64,000 nucleotides of DNA from Leifsonia xyli subsp. cynodontis DSM 46306 (GCF_000470775.1 NC_022438.1:1178001-1242000), one strand, 5' to 3'. Positions 50,299 through 59,366 are shown, counted from the first letter of the stretch. The notes: generated from the letters alone by a model not told the origin. Program-made: numbers and translations.

Positions 50299-50304
50299 AC
50301 AGTA
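50299..50304 (-). promoter_or_regulatory. Leaderless -10 box of glgC
   Basis: TACTGT on the minus strand, then six bases, then ATG at 50292. Confidence 0.55.
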
Positions 50305-50325
50305 GAGGCATCCCCAGGGCTGTAC

Positions 50326-50331
50326 TAGCGT
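50326..50331 (+). promoter_or_regulatory. Leaderless -10 box of glgA
   Basis: TAGCGT, six bases (TCTCGC), then ATG at 50338. The glgC and glgA hexamers are only about 21 bp apart, so their -35 regions must overlap the opposite gene. Confidence 0.55.
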
Positions 50332-50337
50332 TCTCGC

Positions 50338-51519
50338 ATGCGCGTCGATCTTCTCACCCGTGAGTACCCGCCTGCTGTCTACGGTGGCGCGGGGGTGCAT
50401 GTGACCGAACTCGTTCGGGCTCTCCGGAACGGGACCGAGGTGTTCGTGCGGTGCTTCGGAGAGCCCCGCGAGGAGCCCGGCACCGTCGCCTACCGGGCGC
50501 CGGGGGAACTCGCCGGCGCGAATGGGGCGATCGCCACTCTGGGGGTGGATCTGCAGATGGCGCAGGACTGCGGCGGCGCCGACATCGTCCACTCGCACAC
50601 CTGGTACGCCAACGCGGGCGGCCACCTGGCCAAGCTGCTGCACGACGTTCCGCACGTCGTCACCGCGCACAGCCTGGAGCCGCTCCGCCCGTGGAAGGCT
50701 GAGCAGCTCGGCGGCGGCTACGCCGTCTCCGGCTGGATCGAGAAGACCGCGTTCGAGGCGGCCGACACGGTCATCGCCGTGAGCGACGGGATGCGGCGCG
50801 ACATCCTCGCTTCCTACCCAGCGCTCGATCCGTCGAAGGTGACTGTCGTCTACAACGGCATCGACCTCGAACGCTGGCGTCCGCTGGACGACGGCGAGAG
50901 GGTACGGGCGCTCGGGATCGACCCCGGGCGCCCCGCAGTGATCTTCGTCGGCCGCATCACGCGCCAGAAGGGCCTGCCGTATCTGCTCCGCGCTGCGAGG
51001 ATGCTCCCGGAGGAGGTGCAGCTCATCCTGTGCGCCGGCGCCCCGGACACGCCGGAGATCCTCGCGGAGGTGAGCGGGCTCGTCGGGCGGCTGCAGGAGG
51101 AGCGGGACGGCGTGGTCTGGATCGATCGGCTGCTCCCGAACGATCAGCTGCGAGCGGCGCTCACAGCGTCCACCGTCTTCGTCTGCCCGTCGGTCTACGA
51201 GCCGCTCGGGATCGTGAACCTGGAGGCGATGGCGTGCGGCCTCCCGGTCGTCGGGACCGCCACGGGCGGTATCCCCGAGGTGATCGTGGACGGTGTCACC
51301 GGCAGGCTGGTGCCGATCGACCAAATGCAGGACGGCAGCGGAACGCCGCTCGACCCCGAGGCGTTCGTCCGCAATCTCGCCGCGGCGCTGACGGAAGTCG
51401 TCGGCGACCGGGAGCGTGCGGCGCGGATGGGGGCGGCCGGGCGGGTGCGGGCGGAGGCGGAGTTCAGCTGGACCGCCATCGCAGAGCAGACCCGGCTCGT
51501 CTACCGCTCGCTGGTCTGA
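50338..51519 (+). CDS. glgA: Actinobacterial glycogen synthase / maltose-1-phosphate synthase (GT4)
   Basis: A 393-residue GT4 glycosyltransferase of the Corynebacterium GlgA type. It has the donor-site start [20 protein letters not shown] and the C-terminal E-x7-E pattern in [23 protein letters not shown]. In mycobacteria the same protein (GlgM) joins ADP-glucose and glucose-1-phosphate to give maltose-1-phosphate for the GlgE route. Which activity applies here is not decided by sequence. It is divergent from glgC. Confidence 0.9.
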   Translation: MRVDLLTREYPPAVYGGAGVHVTELVRALRNGTEVFVRCFGEPREEPGTVAYRAPGELAGANGAIATLGVDLQMAQDCGGADIVHSHTWYANAGGHLAKLLHDVPHVVTAHSLEPLRPWKAEQLGGGYAVSGWIEKTAFEAADTVIAVSDGMRRDILASYPALDPSKVTVVYNGIDLERWRPLDDGERVRALGIDPGRPAVIFVGRITRQKGLPYLLRAARMLPEEVQLILCAGAPDTPEILAEVSGLVGRLQEERDGVVWIDRLLPNDQLRAALTASTVFVCPSVYEPLGIVNLEAMACGLPVVGTATGGIPEVIVDGVTGRLVPIDQMQDGSGTPLDPEAFVRNLAAALTEVVGDRERAARMGAAGRVRAEAEFSWTAIAEQTRLVYRSLV

Positions 51520-51538
51520 GCGCGACCTGGACGGCGAC

Positions 51539-51544
51539 TAGGCT
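51539..51544 (+). promoter_or_regulatory. Leaderless -10 box of the orphan ABC ATPase gene
   Basis: TAGGCT, seven bases, then ATG at 51552. It is separate from glgA, whose stop is 20 bases upstream. Confidence 0.55.
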
Positions 51545-51551
51545 AGAAGTC

Positions 51552-52352
51552 ATGGCCGACAGCGTTCTCCGACTCCATGATGTGTCCGTGACCAGGGAGG
51601 GCGCTGTCGTCCTCGACGGAGTCGAGTGGACGGTCGAGCCGGACGAGCGCTGGGTGGTCCTCGGCCGCAACGGCGCCGGCAAGACCACGCTCCTTCAGAT
51701 CGCCGGCGCCGTCCTGCAGCCCTCCGCGGGCACCGCCGAGGTGCTGGGCGAGCGACTCGGGGGCAGCGATCTCGCTGAGTTGCGCCCGCTGCTCGGGTTC
51801 GCCTCCAGTGCCCTGGCCCGTCGCATCCCACGGGACGAGAAGGTGGTGGATGTGGTGATGACCGCCGCCTATGCGGTCACCGGCCGCTGGAACGAGCAGT
51901 ATGAGGACATCGATGAACGCCGCGCCCGCCGCGTGCTCGGCGAGTGGAATCTGGAGCAGCTGGCGGACCGTGCTTTCGGCAGCCTGAGCGACGGCGAGCA
52001 GAAGCGCGTGCAGATCGCGCGCGCAGTGATGACCGATCCCGAGATGCTCCTGCTCGACGAGCCCGCCGCGAGCCTCGACCTCGGTGGCCGCGAAGAGCTG
52101 CTTCAGCTGCTCGGCGGCTACGCCAGCGATCCCGCATCGCCCGCGATCGTGATGGTCACCCACCACGTCGAGGAGATCCCGCTCGGCTTCAACCGTGCGC
52201 TGCTGCTCACAGACGGCAGGATCGCCGCGCAGGGCCCGCTGGAGGAGGTCATCACGAGCGAGTCGCTGAGCGCGGCGTTCGATGTCGACATCGAGCTGAC
52301 CGAGGCCGATGGCCGTTACGCGGCTCGGGCGCGTCCGGTCTCCGCGGACTGA
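51552..52352 (+). CDS. ABC transporter ATP-binding protein without permease
   Basis: A 266-residue single ABC ATPase. Walker A is GRNGAGKTTLL, the signature is GSLSDGEQKRVQIARA (LSDGE in place of LSGGQ), Walker B is PEMLLLDEPAASLDL, and the switch His is in VMVTHHVEEIP. No permease or binding protein is next to it. It resembles the ModF-like or YlmA-like ATPases of unknown role. The partner, if any, must be encoded elsewhere. Confidence 0.85.
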   Translation: MADSVLRLHDVSVTREGAVVLDGVEWTVEPDERWVVLGRNGAGKTTLLQIAGAVLQPSAGTAEVLGERLGGSDLAELRPLLGFASSALARRIPRDEKVVDVVMTAAYAVTGRWNEQYEDIDERRARRVLGEWNLEQLADRAFGSLSDGEQKRVQIARAVMTDPEMLLLDEPAASLDLGGREELLQLLGGYASDPASPAIVMVTHHVEEIPLGFNRALLLTDGRIAAQGPLEEVITSESLSAAFDVDIELTEADGRYAARARPVSAD

Positions 52353-52361
52353 CCGATCTGC

Positions 52362-52367
52362 TAAACT
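52362..52367 (+). promoter_or_regulatory. Possible promoter -10 of rpmE2
   Basis: TAAACT lies 105 bases before rpmE2, implying a leader of about 100 nt. The leader contains a GGCCC/GGGCC pair (about 52376 to 52406) that could form a stem. No Zur-box-like AT-rich palindrome is seen. Confidence 0.4.
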
Positions 52368-52472
52368 CATCAGCTGGCCCCCTCGCCTCGCGGGCTGTCG
52401 TGGGCCCTCCGTTTTCCGTCCTCGCGCATCGAGCGTGCATACGACCGACTACTACGCAACAAGGAAGTCCTC

Positions 52473-52724
52473 ATGAAGACTGGCATCCACCCCGACTACG
52501 CCCCCGTGGTTTTCCGCGACCTGGCCTCGGGCGCGACCTTCCTCACCCGTTCGACCGTCTCCAGCCAGAAGACGATCGAGTGGGAGGACGGCAACACCTA
52601 CCCGGTCATCGACGTCGAGATCTCCTCCGAGTCGCACCTGTTCTACACCGGTAAGCAGCGCATCCTCGACTCCGCCGGCCGGGTCGAGAAATTCAACACC
52701 CGCTACAAGAACTTCGGCAAATAA
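52473..52724 (+). CDS. rpmE2: 50S ribosomal protein L31 type B
   Basis: An 83-residue bL31 of the zinc-independent B type: [20 protein letters not shown], with no CxxC pairs, and the long C-terminal segment [18 protein letters not shown]. In many bacteria this copy replaces the zinc-containing L31 when zinc is scarce; here regulation is not evident. An AAGGAAG ribosome site precedes ATG. A strong terminator follows. Confidence 0.95.
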   Translation: MKTGIHPDYAPVVFRDLASGATFLTRSTVSSQKTIEWEDGNTYPVIDVEISSESHLFYTGKQRILDSAGRVEKFNTRYKNFGK

Positions 52725-52728
52725 GCAG

Positions 52729-52770
52729 CCGCGAAAAGGCCCCCGTCCACGGACGGGGGCCTTTTCGCGG
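52729..52770. terminator. Bidirectional terminator after rpmE2
   Basis: A near-perfect 20-bp palindrome (CCGCGAAAAGGCCCCCGTCC and its complement) with a two-base centre. It lies between the convergent rpmE2 and DUF4190 genes, with a TTTTC run on the plus strand. Confidence 0.85.
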
Positions 52771-52777
52771 AGCGGGC

Positions 52778-53113
52778 TCAGCGGATGTGATAGCTCGCCG
52801 CAGCGATCCCGGCCGCGACGATGGCGATGAACAGCACGACGAGCGCGAACTCGGCCAGGCCGATGACGATCGCGGCGATCGCCAGTCCGCGGCCCTGCTC
52901 ACCGGTGCGCTTGATCTGCGAGAGCGCCACGAACCCGAGAATGACGCCGATGGCGCTCGTGAAGAAGGCGAGCACGAAGGCGATGATCGCGAGGGGGCTG
53001 TAGCCAGGAGCCGGGGGCGCGTAGCCGTACAGCGGCGGCTGAGCCTGGTTCTGCACTGCCTGGTTCTGCGGCGGCTGGGCCTGAGGGTTCAGCGGATCGC
53101 TCATGGGATTCAT
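52778..53113 (-). CDS. DUF4190-type small membrane protein
   Basis: A 111-residue protein with a Pro/Gln/Asn-rich N-terminus and two membrane segments (LAIIAFVLAFFTSAIGVILGFVAL and GLAIAAIVIGLAEFALVVLFIAIV) joined by a basic loop SQIKRTGEQGRG, which matches the DUF4190 pattern. The function is unknown. An internal Met at 53101 (MSDPLN) is an alternative start. Confidence 0.75.
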   Translation of the reverse strand: MNPMSDPLNPQAQPPQNQAVQNQAQPPLYGYAPPAPGYSPLAIIAFVLAFFTSAIGVILGFVALSQIKRTGEQGRGLAIAAIVIGLAEFALVVLFIAIVAAGIAAASYHIR

Positions 53114-53164
53114 GACTATCTGTCGTGCGGATTCGGGGTAAGTGCCCCGGCGAGATGCTCCCGT

Positions 53165-53848
53165 TCAGCGCAGCGGCCAGTCTCCCGACGCGGTGAAGTC
53201 CGGATCGCGCACCCGGCGCATGTACTCCTGAAAATCCGCCGCCTGCTCCCGGCACCAGCCGATCTGCTTCCGGTGCAGCTCGGCCGCGTCGATCGCCAGA
53301 TGCTCGGTGTGCCGCCGTACGAGCGCCTGTGCCAGGCGGCCGGCCGCGATGGCGTCCGCTCCCGCGTCGTGGGCGTCGGTGAGGACGATGCCGTAGTGGT
53401 CCGCGGTGACGGTGAGAGTGCGCTTGCCGGGCCGGAACTTGTCGACGGCGCGGTCGATGACCAGCGGGTCGATGATGGGGCCGGGGGAGTCGAGCGGCTC
53501 GATTCCGTGACGCCGGGCCTCGCGGTCGAGGAGACTGAAATCGTAGGGTGCGTTGTAGGCGACGACGGGGACGCCGCGGGCGAAGAGCCGGCGCAGCTGA
53601 TCCACGATCGCCGCGATGCCGCCAGCGGCGTCCATTCCCTTCTCACGCGCCAGCTCGGTGCTGATGCCGTGGACGGCGGATGCCTCGGCGGGGATCTCCA
53701 CCCCGGGGTCGAGCAGCCAGTAGCGGCCGTGGACGATCTCGCCGTGCTCATCGAGCAGACCGATGTGCGCCGTGACGACGCGCGCGGTCTCCACGTCCAC
53801 GCCCGTGGTCTCCAGATCGAACACACCGAGTTCGTGGTCCCAGCTCAT
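53165..53848 (-). CDS. DnaQ-like 3'-5' exonuclease
   Basis: A 227-residue DEDDh exonuclease of the DNA polymerase III epsilon family. Exo I reads GVFDLETTGVD (Asp11, Glu13), Exo II is in VVAYNAPYDFSLLDREA, and Exo III in TDAHDAGADAIAAGRLA. It has no polymerase domain and is probably a stand-alone repair or RNA-processing exonuclease. The ATG at 53848 is supported by a TACCAT box six bases upstream. Confidence 0.88.
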   Translation of the reverse strand: MSWDHELGVFDLETTGVDVETARVVTAHIGLLDEHGEIVHGRYWLLDPGVEIPAEASAVHGISTELAREKGMDAAGGIAAIVDQLRRLFARGVPVVAYNAPYDFSLLDREARRHGIEPLDSPGPIIDPLVIDRAVDKFRPGKRTLTVTADHYGIVLTDAHDAGADAIAAGRLAQALVRRHTEHLAIDAAELHRKQIGWCREQAADFQEYMRRVRDPDFTASGDWPLR

Positions 53849-53854
53849 GCGCCG

Positions 53855-53860
53855 ATGGTA
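53855..53860 (-). promoter_or_regulatory. Leaderless -10 box of the DnaQ-like gene
   Basis: TACCAT on the minus strand, six bases, then ATG at 53848. Confidence 0.45.
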
Positions 53861-53909
53861 CGGCGAAGAGCGGATGCCGTCCGCGCGCCACACCGGGCTC
53901 CGGCCACGT

Positions 53910-55619
53910 TCACTCGCGGCGCGGCTCGATGTGCAGCCAGTAGAAGCTCTGGGTTCCGAGGGTGAGGGTGAAGCGGCCGTCTTCGGCGACGGTCGGGAAC
54001 TCCGCGCCGCCGAACAGGTCGTACAATGTCCGCCCGGCGAACTCCGGCGCCTCGAGGGTCACGGAGACCGGATTGTGCGCGAACGAGAACACGCACAGCA
54101 CATCCTCCGGCTGGTCGCCGAAGTGGCTGCCGCTGCCCTCGTACGTCCGCACGAAGGCCAGCACCGACTCGTGGTTGGTCGGCAGCACACGCATCTCGCC
54201 CAGGCCGAAGACGGGGTGCGCTTTCCGCACATGGATGACATTGCGTATCCAGTGCAGCAGCGAGCGCGACTGCGCGAGCTGCGCCTCCACATTCACCTGG
54301 TTGTAGTGATAGACGAGCGACTGGACGACCGGGAGGAAGAGCTTGCCCGGGTCGGCGCTGGAGAAACCGGCGTTGCGGTCGGGGGTCCACTGCATCGGCG
54401 TGCGCGAGCTGTCGCGATCGGGCAGCCAGATGTTGTCGCCCATCCCGATCTCGTCGCCGTAGTAAAGGAACGGGCTGCCGGCGAGGGAGAAGAGGAGGGC
54501 GTGGGCGAGTTCGAGCTCGGCGCGCGAGTTGTCCAGGAGCGGCGCGAGCCTCCGGCGGATGCCGATGTTGGCGCGCATGCGCGGGTCGTAGGCGTACCAG
54601 CCGTACATGGCCTGGCGGTACTCCTCGCTCACCATTTCCAGCGTCAGCTCGTCGTGGTTGCGCAGGAACACGCCCCAGGCGGACCCGTCGGGCACATCCG
54701 TGGTCTCGGAGAGGACGTGGATGAGCTCGGAGGCCTGCTGCGAGCGGAGCGCGTAGAAGATGCGCGGCATGACCGGGAAGTCGAAGGCCATGTGACACTC
54801 CGGCTCCTCCTCCGTGCCGAAGAAGGCGGCGACCTCCCGCGGCCACTGGTTGGCCTCGGCGACCATCATCCGGCCCGGGTACTCTCGATCGACCATCTCG
54901 CGGAGCCTCTTGATGAACTCGTGAGTGGGCGGCTCGCCCTCGCCGTTGCCCTCGTCCGACTCGTAGAGGTAGGGGATGGCGTCGAGCCGGAAGCCGTCGA
55001 CGCCGAGGTCGAGCCAGAACCGGACGATGTCGAACATCGCGTCGTGTACGGCGGGGTTCTCGAAGTTGAGGTCCGGCTGGTGCGAGAAGAACCGGTGGAA
55101 GTAGTACTGGCGACGGGCCTCGTCGAAGGCCCAGTTGGAGTCCTCGGTGTCCACGAAGATGATGCGGATGTCCGGGTACTTGTCGTCGGTCTCGTTCCAG
55201 ACATAGAAATCGCCGAAGGGCCCCTCCGGGTCGGAGCGCGACTGCTGGAACCACTCGTGCTGGTCGGAGGTGTGGTTCATCGGCAGGTCGATGATGATCC
55301 GCATGTTGCGCTCGTGCGCCTTGGTGACCAGATCGCGGAACTCGTCGATGGTGCCGAACTCGGGCAGGATCGCGCGGAAGTCGCTCACGTCGTAGCCGCC
55401 GTCGCGCAGGGGGGACTGGAAGAACGGCGGCAGCCAGAGCGCGTCGATGCCGAGCCATTTCAGGTAGTCGAGTTTGGAGGTCAGGCCCGCGAGATCCCCG
55501 GAGCCGTCGCCGTTGCTGTCGACGAAGGAGCGGACCATCACCTCGTAGAAGACGGATCGGCGATACCACTGCGGGTCGAGGGTGAGCCCGGGGAGCGTGA
55601 TGGGTGCGGTGAAACTCAC
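53910..55619 (-). CDS. treS: Maltose alpha-D-glucosyltransferase / trehalose synthase TreS
   Basis: A 569-residue GH13 enzyme interconverting maltose and trehalose. It begins with the TreS start WYRRSVFYEVMVRSFVDSNGDG, and carries the GH13 regions LPMNHTSDQHEWF, GVDGFRLDAIPYLYE (nucleophile Asp), AEANQWP (acid/base Glu) and FLRNHDELTLEM. No maltokinase (pep2) or glgE lies beside it; these may be elsewhere. The GTG start follows a GAAGGAG ribosome site. Confidence 0.94.
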   Translation of the reverse strand: MSFTAPITLPGLTLDPQWYRRSVFYEVMVRSFVDSNGDGSGDLAGLTSKLDYLKWLGIDALWLPPFFQSPLRDGGYDVSDFRAILPEFGTIDEFRDLVTKAHERNMRIIIDLPMNHTSDQHEWFQQSRSDPEGPFGDFYVWNETDDKYPDIRIIFVDTEDSNWAFDEARRQYYFHRFFSHQPDLNFENPAVHDAMFDIVRFWLDLGVDGFRLDAIPYLYESDEGNGEGEPPTHEFIKRLREMVDREYPGRMMVAEANQWPREVAAFFGTEEEPECHMAFDFPVMPRIFYALRSQQASELIHVLSETTDVPDGSAWGVFLRNHDELTLEMVSEEYRQAMYGWYAYDPRMRANIGIRRRLAPLLDNSRAELELAHALLFSLAGSPFLYYGDEIGMGDNIWLPDRDSSRTPMQWTPDRNAGFSSADPGKLFLPVVQSLVYHYNQVNVEAQLAQSRSLLHWIRNVIHVRKAHPVFGLGEMRVLPTNHESVLAFVRTYEGSGSHFGDQPEDVLCVFSFAHNPVSVTLEAPEFAGRTLYDLFGGAEFPTVAEDGRFTLTLGTQSFYWLHIEPRRE

Positions 55620-55670
55620 GGTTCTCCTTCCGGTGTCGAGGCGCCCGGTGCCAGCGACGACACCCAGAGA

Positions 55671-55676
55671 AGTCTA
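55671..55676 (-). promoter_or_regulatory. Promoter -10 of treS
   Basis: TAGACT on the minus strand, 51 bases before the treS start, giving a short leader with a ribosome site. Confidence 0.5.
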
Positions 55677-55709
55677 GGTGTACCCGGCGGTCACCTGCTC
55701 GCTCCTGCC

Positions 55710-55715
55710 TAGGAT
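55710..55715 (+). promoter_or_regulatory. Leaderless -10 box of the alpha/beta hydrolase
   Basis: TAGGAT, seven bases, then ATG at 55723. This decides the start in favour of 55723 over the ATG at 55714, which overlaps the hexamer. Confidence 0.55.
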
Positions 55716-55722
55716 GGACCCG

Positions 55723-56664
55723 ATGACCTCTTCGACCACAGACGCAGCTTCACCCTACGCCGCAGCGCTCGCTGCGCTGCCCGTCCGCCGCGAAGAGGTT
55801 CCGCTGCTCGGCGGGCTCACGCGGTACTGGGACTACGGGGACCCGGACGCCCGCACCACCCTGGTGCTCTTCCACGGCTTCCGCGGCGATCATCACGGCC
55901 TGGAGCCCATCGTCGCCCAGTTGCACGGAGTGCGCCTCCTCTCGCCGGACCTGCCCGGCTTCGGGGAATCGACTCCGCTCACGGAGGCGGCCCACGACAT
56001 CGCGGGATACGGCCGCTGGCTGCGCGCGTTCCTCGCAGAGCTCGACCTGGACGGGCGCGTCGTGCTGCTCGGGCACTCGTTCGGCTCGATCATCGTCTCC
56101 GGGACGTTGGCGGAGCCCGGAGGCTGGCGACCGGACGCGGTGGTGCTGGTCAACCCGATCGGCCAGCCGGCCCTGCGCGGTCCGCGCGGCATCCTGACGC
56201 GGCTCGCGATCGTCTACTACGGGCTCGCGGCGGCGCTGCCCGAGCGGCTCGGTTTCGCGCTGCTGCGGAACCGGATCATCGTGCGGGCGATGAGCGTCGC
56301 CATGACGAAGACCAAGGACAAAGCGCTGCGGCGCTGGGTCCACAGGCAGCACGACCGCTACTTCTCGGCCTTCGGCGACCGGCGTGTGATGCTGGAAGCG
56401 TTCACCGCATCGGTCTCGCACGATGTGAGCGAGTACGCGGCGCGCATTTCGGAGCGGACGCTGCTCGTGGCGGCGGTCGACGACGACATCACGCCCATCG
56501 AAGCCGAGCGGCGGCTGCGGACGCTGTTCCCGGATGCCCGGCTGGTGGAGATCGCGGACGTGGGTCACCTCATCCACTACGAGAAGCCGGTCGAGGCGGC
56601 GAGGGCGATCGGGGCCTTCCTCGCCGAATGGAGCGGCCCGGCCGAGGGGAAGAGCCTCCCGTGA
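55723..56664 (+). CDS. Alpha/beta hydrolase
   Basis: A 313-residue alpha/beta-fold hydrolase. The oxyanion region is TLVLFHGFRGDHHGL, the nucleophile elbow is LLGHSFGSII (Ser), the acid is in VAAVDDDITPIEA, and the catalytic His in VADVGHLIHYEKP-like sequence IADVGHLIHYE. The substrate is unknown. Its stop overlaps the start of the glycosyltransferase downstream (GTGA). Confidence 0.85.
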   Translation: MTSSTTDAASPYAAALAALPVRREEVPLLGGLTRYWDYGDPDARTTLVLFHGFRGDHHGLEPIVAQLHGVRLLSPDLPGFGESTPLTEAAHDIAGYGRWLRAFLAELDLDGRVVLLGHSFGSIIVSGTLAEPGGWRPDAVVLVNPIGQPALRGPRGILTRLAIVYYGLAAALPERLGFALLRNRIIVRAMSVAMTKTKDKALRRWVHRQHDRYFSAFGDRRVMLEAFTASVSHDVSEYAARISERTLLVAAVDDDITPIEAERRLRTLFPDARLVEIADVGHLIHYEKPVEAARAIGAFLAEWSGPAEGKSLP

Positions 56665-57743
56665 GAATCCTCTTCGATTGCCGCTACACGCGCATCGGCC
56701 GGCACGATGGCATCAGCCGGTTCACGGCGGGGCTCGTGACCGCTCTCGCGAAGCGGCACCCCGTCACGATGCTCATCAGCGATCACCGCCAGCTGGAGAT
56801 GCTGCCCGCACTGCCGTGGGAGCTCATCGGCTCGCCGACCGGTCTGGGCGAGCCGTGGGTGGCACGCCGGGTCAACAAGCTGAAGCCCGATGTGGTGTTC
56901 TCACCGATGCAGACGATGGGCGGATTCGGGCGGCGATACCGGCTGGTGCTGACCGTTCACGATCTGATCTACTATCGGCACCCCGCACCACCGCGCGATC
57001 TGCCCGGATTCGTCCGGGTGCTGTGGCGTCTCTACCATCTGTCGTGGTGGCCGCAGCGCCTGCTGCTGAACCGGGCGGACGCGGTGGTCACGGTGTCGGA
57101 GACCACCAGGGAGCTGGTGGCTGAGCACCGGCTGACGAAGCGACCGGTCTCCGTCGTCACCAATGCGGCCGAGATGCCCACGATCCCCGGAAGGCGAGCC
57201 CTCCGCACGGCGCCGGAGACGAAGCGGCTCGTCTACATGGGGTCCTTCATGCCCTACAAGAACGTCGACACGCTCGTCCGTGCGGCCGCGCTGCTGCCCG
57301 ACCACGAACTCCACCTCATGAGCAAGGTCACCGACGCGGAGGTCTCGCGGCTGAGCGCCCTCGCGCCGGGCGCGCGGCTGGTCTTCCACGACGGGGCGAG
57401 CGATGAGGAGTACGCGGAGACGCTGGCGAGCGCGACCGCGCTGGTGACGGCTTCTCGCGACGAGGGCTTCGGCATCCCGCTGGTGGAGTCGATGACGCTC
57501 GGGACGCCGGTCGTCGTCAGCGACATCCCGATCTTCCGCGAGATCGGCGGGACGGCGGCCCTGTACTTCTCTCCGGACTCGCCCGAGGAGCTGGCCGAAC
57601 GCGTGCGGCGCTTCGAGGAGCCCGGCGTGTGGGCATCGCGCTCGGCGGCGGCGCGGCAGGACGCGGCGCGGTTCACTTGGGAGGCGTCGGCCGAGCGTCT
57701 GCTGACCGTGCTGACCGCGACGGCCGCCCGCGCGAGACGGTAG
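56661..57743 (+). CDS. Glycosyltransferase family 4 protein
   Basis: A 360-residue GT4 glycosyltransferase. Features include the N-terminal RILFDCRYTRIGRHDGISRF, a donor-domain start LVYMGSFMPYKNVDTLV and the nucleotide-sugar motif SRDEGFGIPLVESMTLGTPVV. The acceptor is unknown; the neighbours glgA and treS hint at a sugar polymer or lipid-linked glycan but do not prove it. GTG 56661 is translationally coupled to the hydrolase. Confidence 0.85.
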   Translation: MRILFDCRYTRIGRHDGISRFTAGLVTALAKRHPVTMLISDHRQLEMLPALPWELIGSPTGLGEPWVARRVNKLKPDVVFSPMQTMGGFGRRYRLVLTVHDLIYYRHPAPPRDLPGFVRVLWRLYHLSWWPQRLLLNRADAVVTVSETTRELVAEHRLTKRPVSVVTNAAEMPTIPGRRALRTAPETKRLVYMGSFMPYKNVDTLVRAAALLPDHELHLMSKVTDAEVSRLSALAPGARLVFHDGASDEEYAETLASATALVTASRDEGFGIPLVESMTLGTPVVVSDIPIFREIGGTAALYFSPDSPEELAERVRRFEEPGVWASRSAAARQDAARFTWEASAERLLTVLTATAARARR

Positions 57744-57780
57744 GACGAGGCGCAGGCGGCGAGCCCGGCCAGCACCAGCT

Positions 57781-58378
57781 TCACATCGCCGACGCTGTGA
57801 ACAGATCGCGGTCTTCCAGGCCGAGGTTGAAGCGATCCAGGGTCAGCGTCCCGTCCTCGTACACGAAACGATGCACCGAACCGTTCGCGATGAACTCGCC
57901 CGGGCCGGGGACGGCATGGTCGGTGAGGTGGTGGGCCAGCGAGCCGATGACGCCGCCGTGGCTGACCACCAGGATGCTCTCGCCCGGGTGCCGTTCGCCG
58001 AGCTGGAGCAGCGCCGGCAGCGTTCGCGCCACGACCTCCTCGCGGGTTTCCCGGCCCGGCACCGGCGCGTCCTCCGGCCAGCGCTCAAGAATCTGCTCGC
58101 CGGTGAGACCCTCGGCCTCGCCGTAGTCGCGTTCGACGACCGCCGGGAGCGGCAGCGGGTCGCCGAGGCCGAGATGCCCGGCGATGATCCGCCCGGTCTC
58201 GTAGGCGCGGCTGAGCGGGCTCGCGTACAGGGCGTGGAAGCGGCCGCCGGCGAGGGCGCGGCCCGTTGCATCGGCCTGGCCGCGGCCGGTCTCGTTGAGC
58301 GGGATGTCGCTCGCGCCCGCTGTGCTTGGCGAGGTTCCAATCGGTCTGACCGTGCCGGACAAGGGAGATGAGCGTCAC
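57781..58378 (-). pseudogene. Histidine phosphatase (PGM-like), single-base frameshift
   Basis: From GTG 58378, behind an AAAGGA ribosome site, the frame begins TLISLVRHGQTDWNLAKHS with the phosphohistidine motif RHG. Next the family has an SDIPLN motif; here the frame turns to nonsense and the continuation (TAGASDIPLNETGRGQ) is in another frame through to the stop at 57781. An extra G in the GGG run near 58316-58318 accounts for it. The later catalytic VVSHGGVIGSLAH is present. Without the start, the frame that holds most of the protein lacks its catalytic RHG. Confidence 0.8.
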
Positions 58379-58425
58379 GCGCGTCCTTTCGTTCGAGGAC
58401 GCGCCGCGCGTCCGCCGAGCGAAGG

Positions 58426-59289
58426 CTACACCAGCCGGCGGAAGAGCTGGGTCAGCGTCTCCGTGGTCCCCGCGTTCAGCTTGACGGTCGCGCGCGCGTC
58501 TCCCTTCGTCTGGCCGCGGTTGACGATGACGATCGGGAGCCGTCTGCGCCGCGCCTCCTCCAGGAGCCGGATGCCGGAGTTCACCGCCAGCGACGAGCCC
58601 GCGATGACGAGAGCGTCGGCCGAGCGGACGAGGGCGCTCGCCTCCCGGTACTTCTCGGCGGGGATGAACTCGCCGAAGAAGACCACATCGGGTTTCAGTC
58701 GCCCGCCGCAGACCGTGCAGTCCGGGACGACGAACGCGTCGATGTCCGTCACGATCGCGTTGCCATCGGGTGCGAACTCGACCGCGCCTTCGGCGTCCAG
58801 CCACGGGTTCGCCGCGTCGATGCCCGCGGTGACCGCCTCGCGCGCGAACAGCTGGCCGCAGACGAGGCAGAGGACCCGGTCCACCGAGCCGTGCAGATCG
58901 ACCACGCGCCGGCTGCCCGCCTGCTTGTGCAGTCCGTCCACATTCTGCGTCACGACGCCGGTGGCCGCGCCGCCGTCCTCGAGCGCCGCCAGGGCGCGGT
59001 GTCCGTCGTTGGGGCGAGCGGCGGAGAAACGGCGGTAGCGGAGGTGGCTTCCGACCCAGTAGCGCTTGCGATGGCGATCGTCGGCGAGGAACTGCTGGAA
59101 CGTTATCGGCGCGCGCTTCGGCGCTCCCTCGCCGCGATAGTCCGGGATGCCGGAGTCGGTCGAGACACCGGCGCCGGTCAGCACGGCGAACCGGCGGTCG
59201 CTCAGCACCTCGACCGTCTGGTCGAGGCCGCGCGCGAACTCGGGTGAGAGTTCGGCCGACAGCGTGCTGCCCGATGGCTCCGTGCTCAC
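58426..59289 (-). CDS. Sir2-family NAD-dependent protein deacetylase
   Basis: A 287-residue sirtuin that removes acyl groups from lysines using NAD. Motifs: LTGAGVSTDSGIPDYRG, TQNVDGLHKQAG, catalytic His in DLHGSVDRVLC, and zinc cysteines CLVC and CTVC. GSSLAVNSG closes the NAD pocket. GTG 59289 follows an AGGAGG ribosome site. It lies upstream of the broken histidine phosphatase on the same strand, probably once an operon. Confidence 0.93.
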   Translation of the reverse strand: MSTEPSGSTLSAELSPEFARGLDQTVEVLSDRRFAVLTGAGVSTDSGIPDYRGEGAPKRAPITFQQFLADDRHRKRYWVGSHLRYRRFSAARPNDGHRALAALEDGGAATGVVTQNVDGLHKQAGSRRVVDLHGSVDRVLCLVCGQLFAREAVTAGIDAANPWLDAEGAVEFAPDGNAIVTDIDAFVVPDCTVCGGRLKPDVVFFGEFIPAEKYREASALVRSADALVIAGSSLAVNSGIRLLEEARRRRLPIVIVNRGQTKGDARATVKLNAGTTETLTQLFRRLV

Positions 59290-59366
59290 AGAAACCTCCT
59301 GGATCCCTGCCGAGTTTAACCGGCGCAGTTTTCGGATTTGTTTCCGCGTCCTGGCAATCTGGACGG

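Noticed and set aside
47890..50328. Plus-strand open frame of about 800 codons across serB and glgC
   Set aside because: It is antisense to two well-defined minus-strand genes and has no recognisable motif.
52376..52406. GGCCC/GGGCC pair in the rpmE2 leader as a ribosomal-protein or zinc riboswitch
   Set aside because: Only five base pairs at the base of the stem are clear and no known leader structure is matched, so it was not listed as a regulator.
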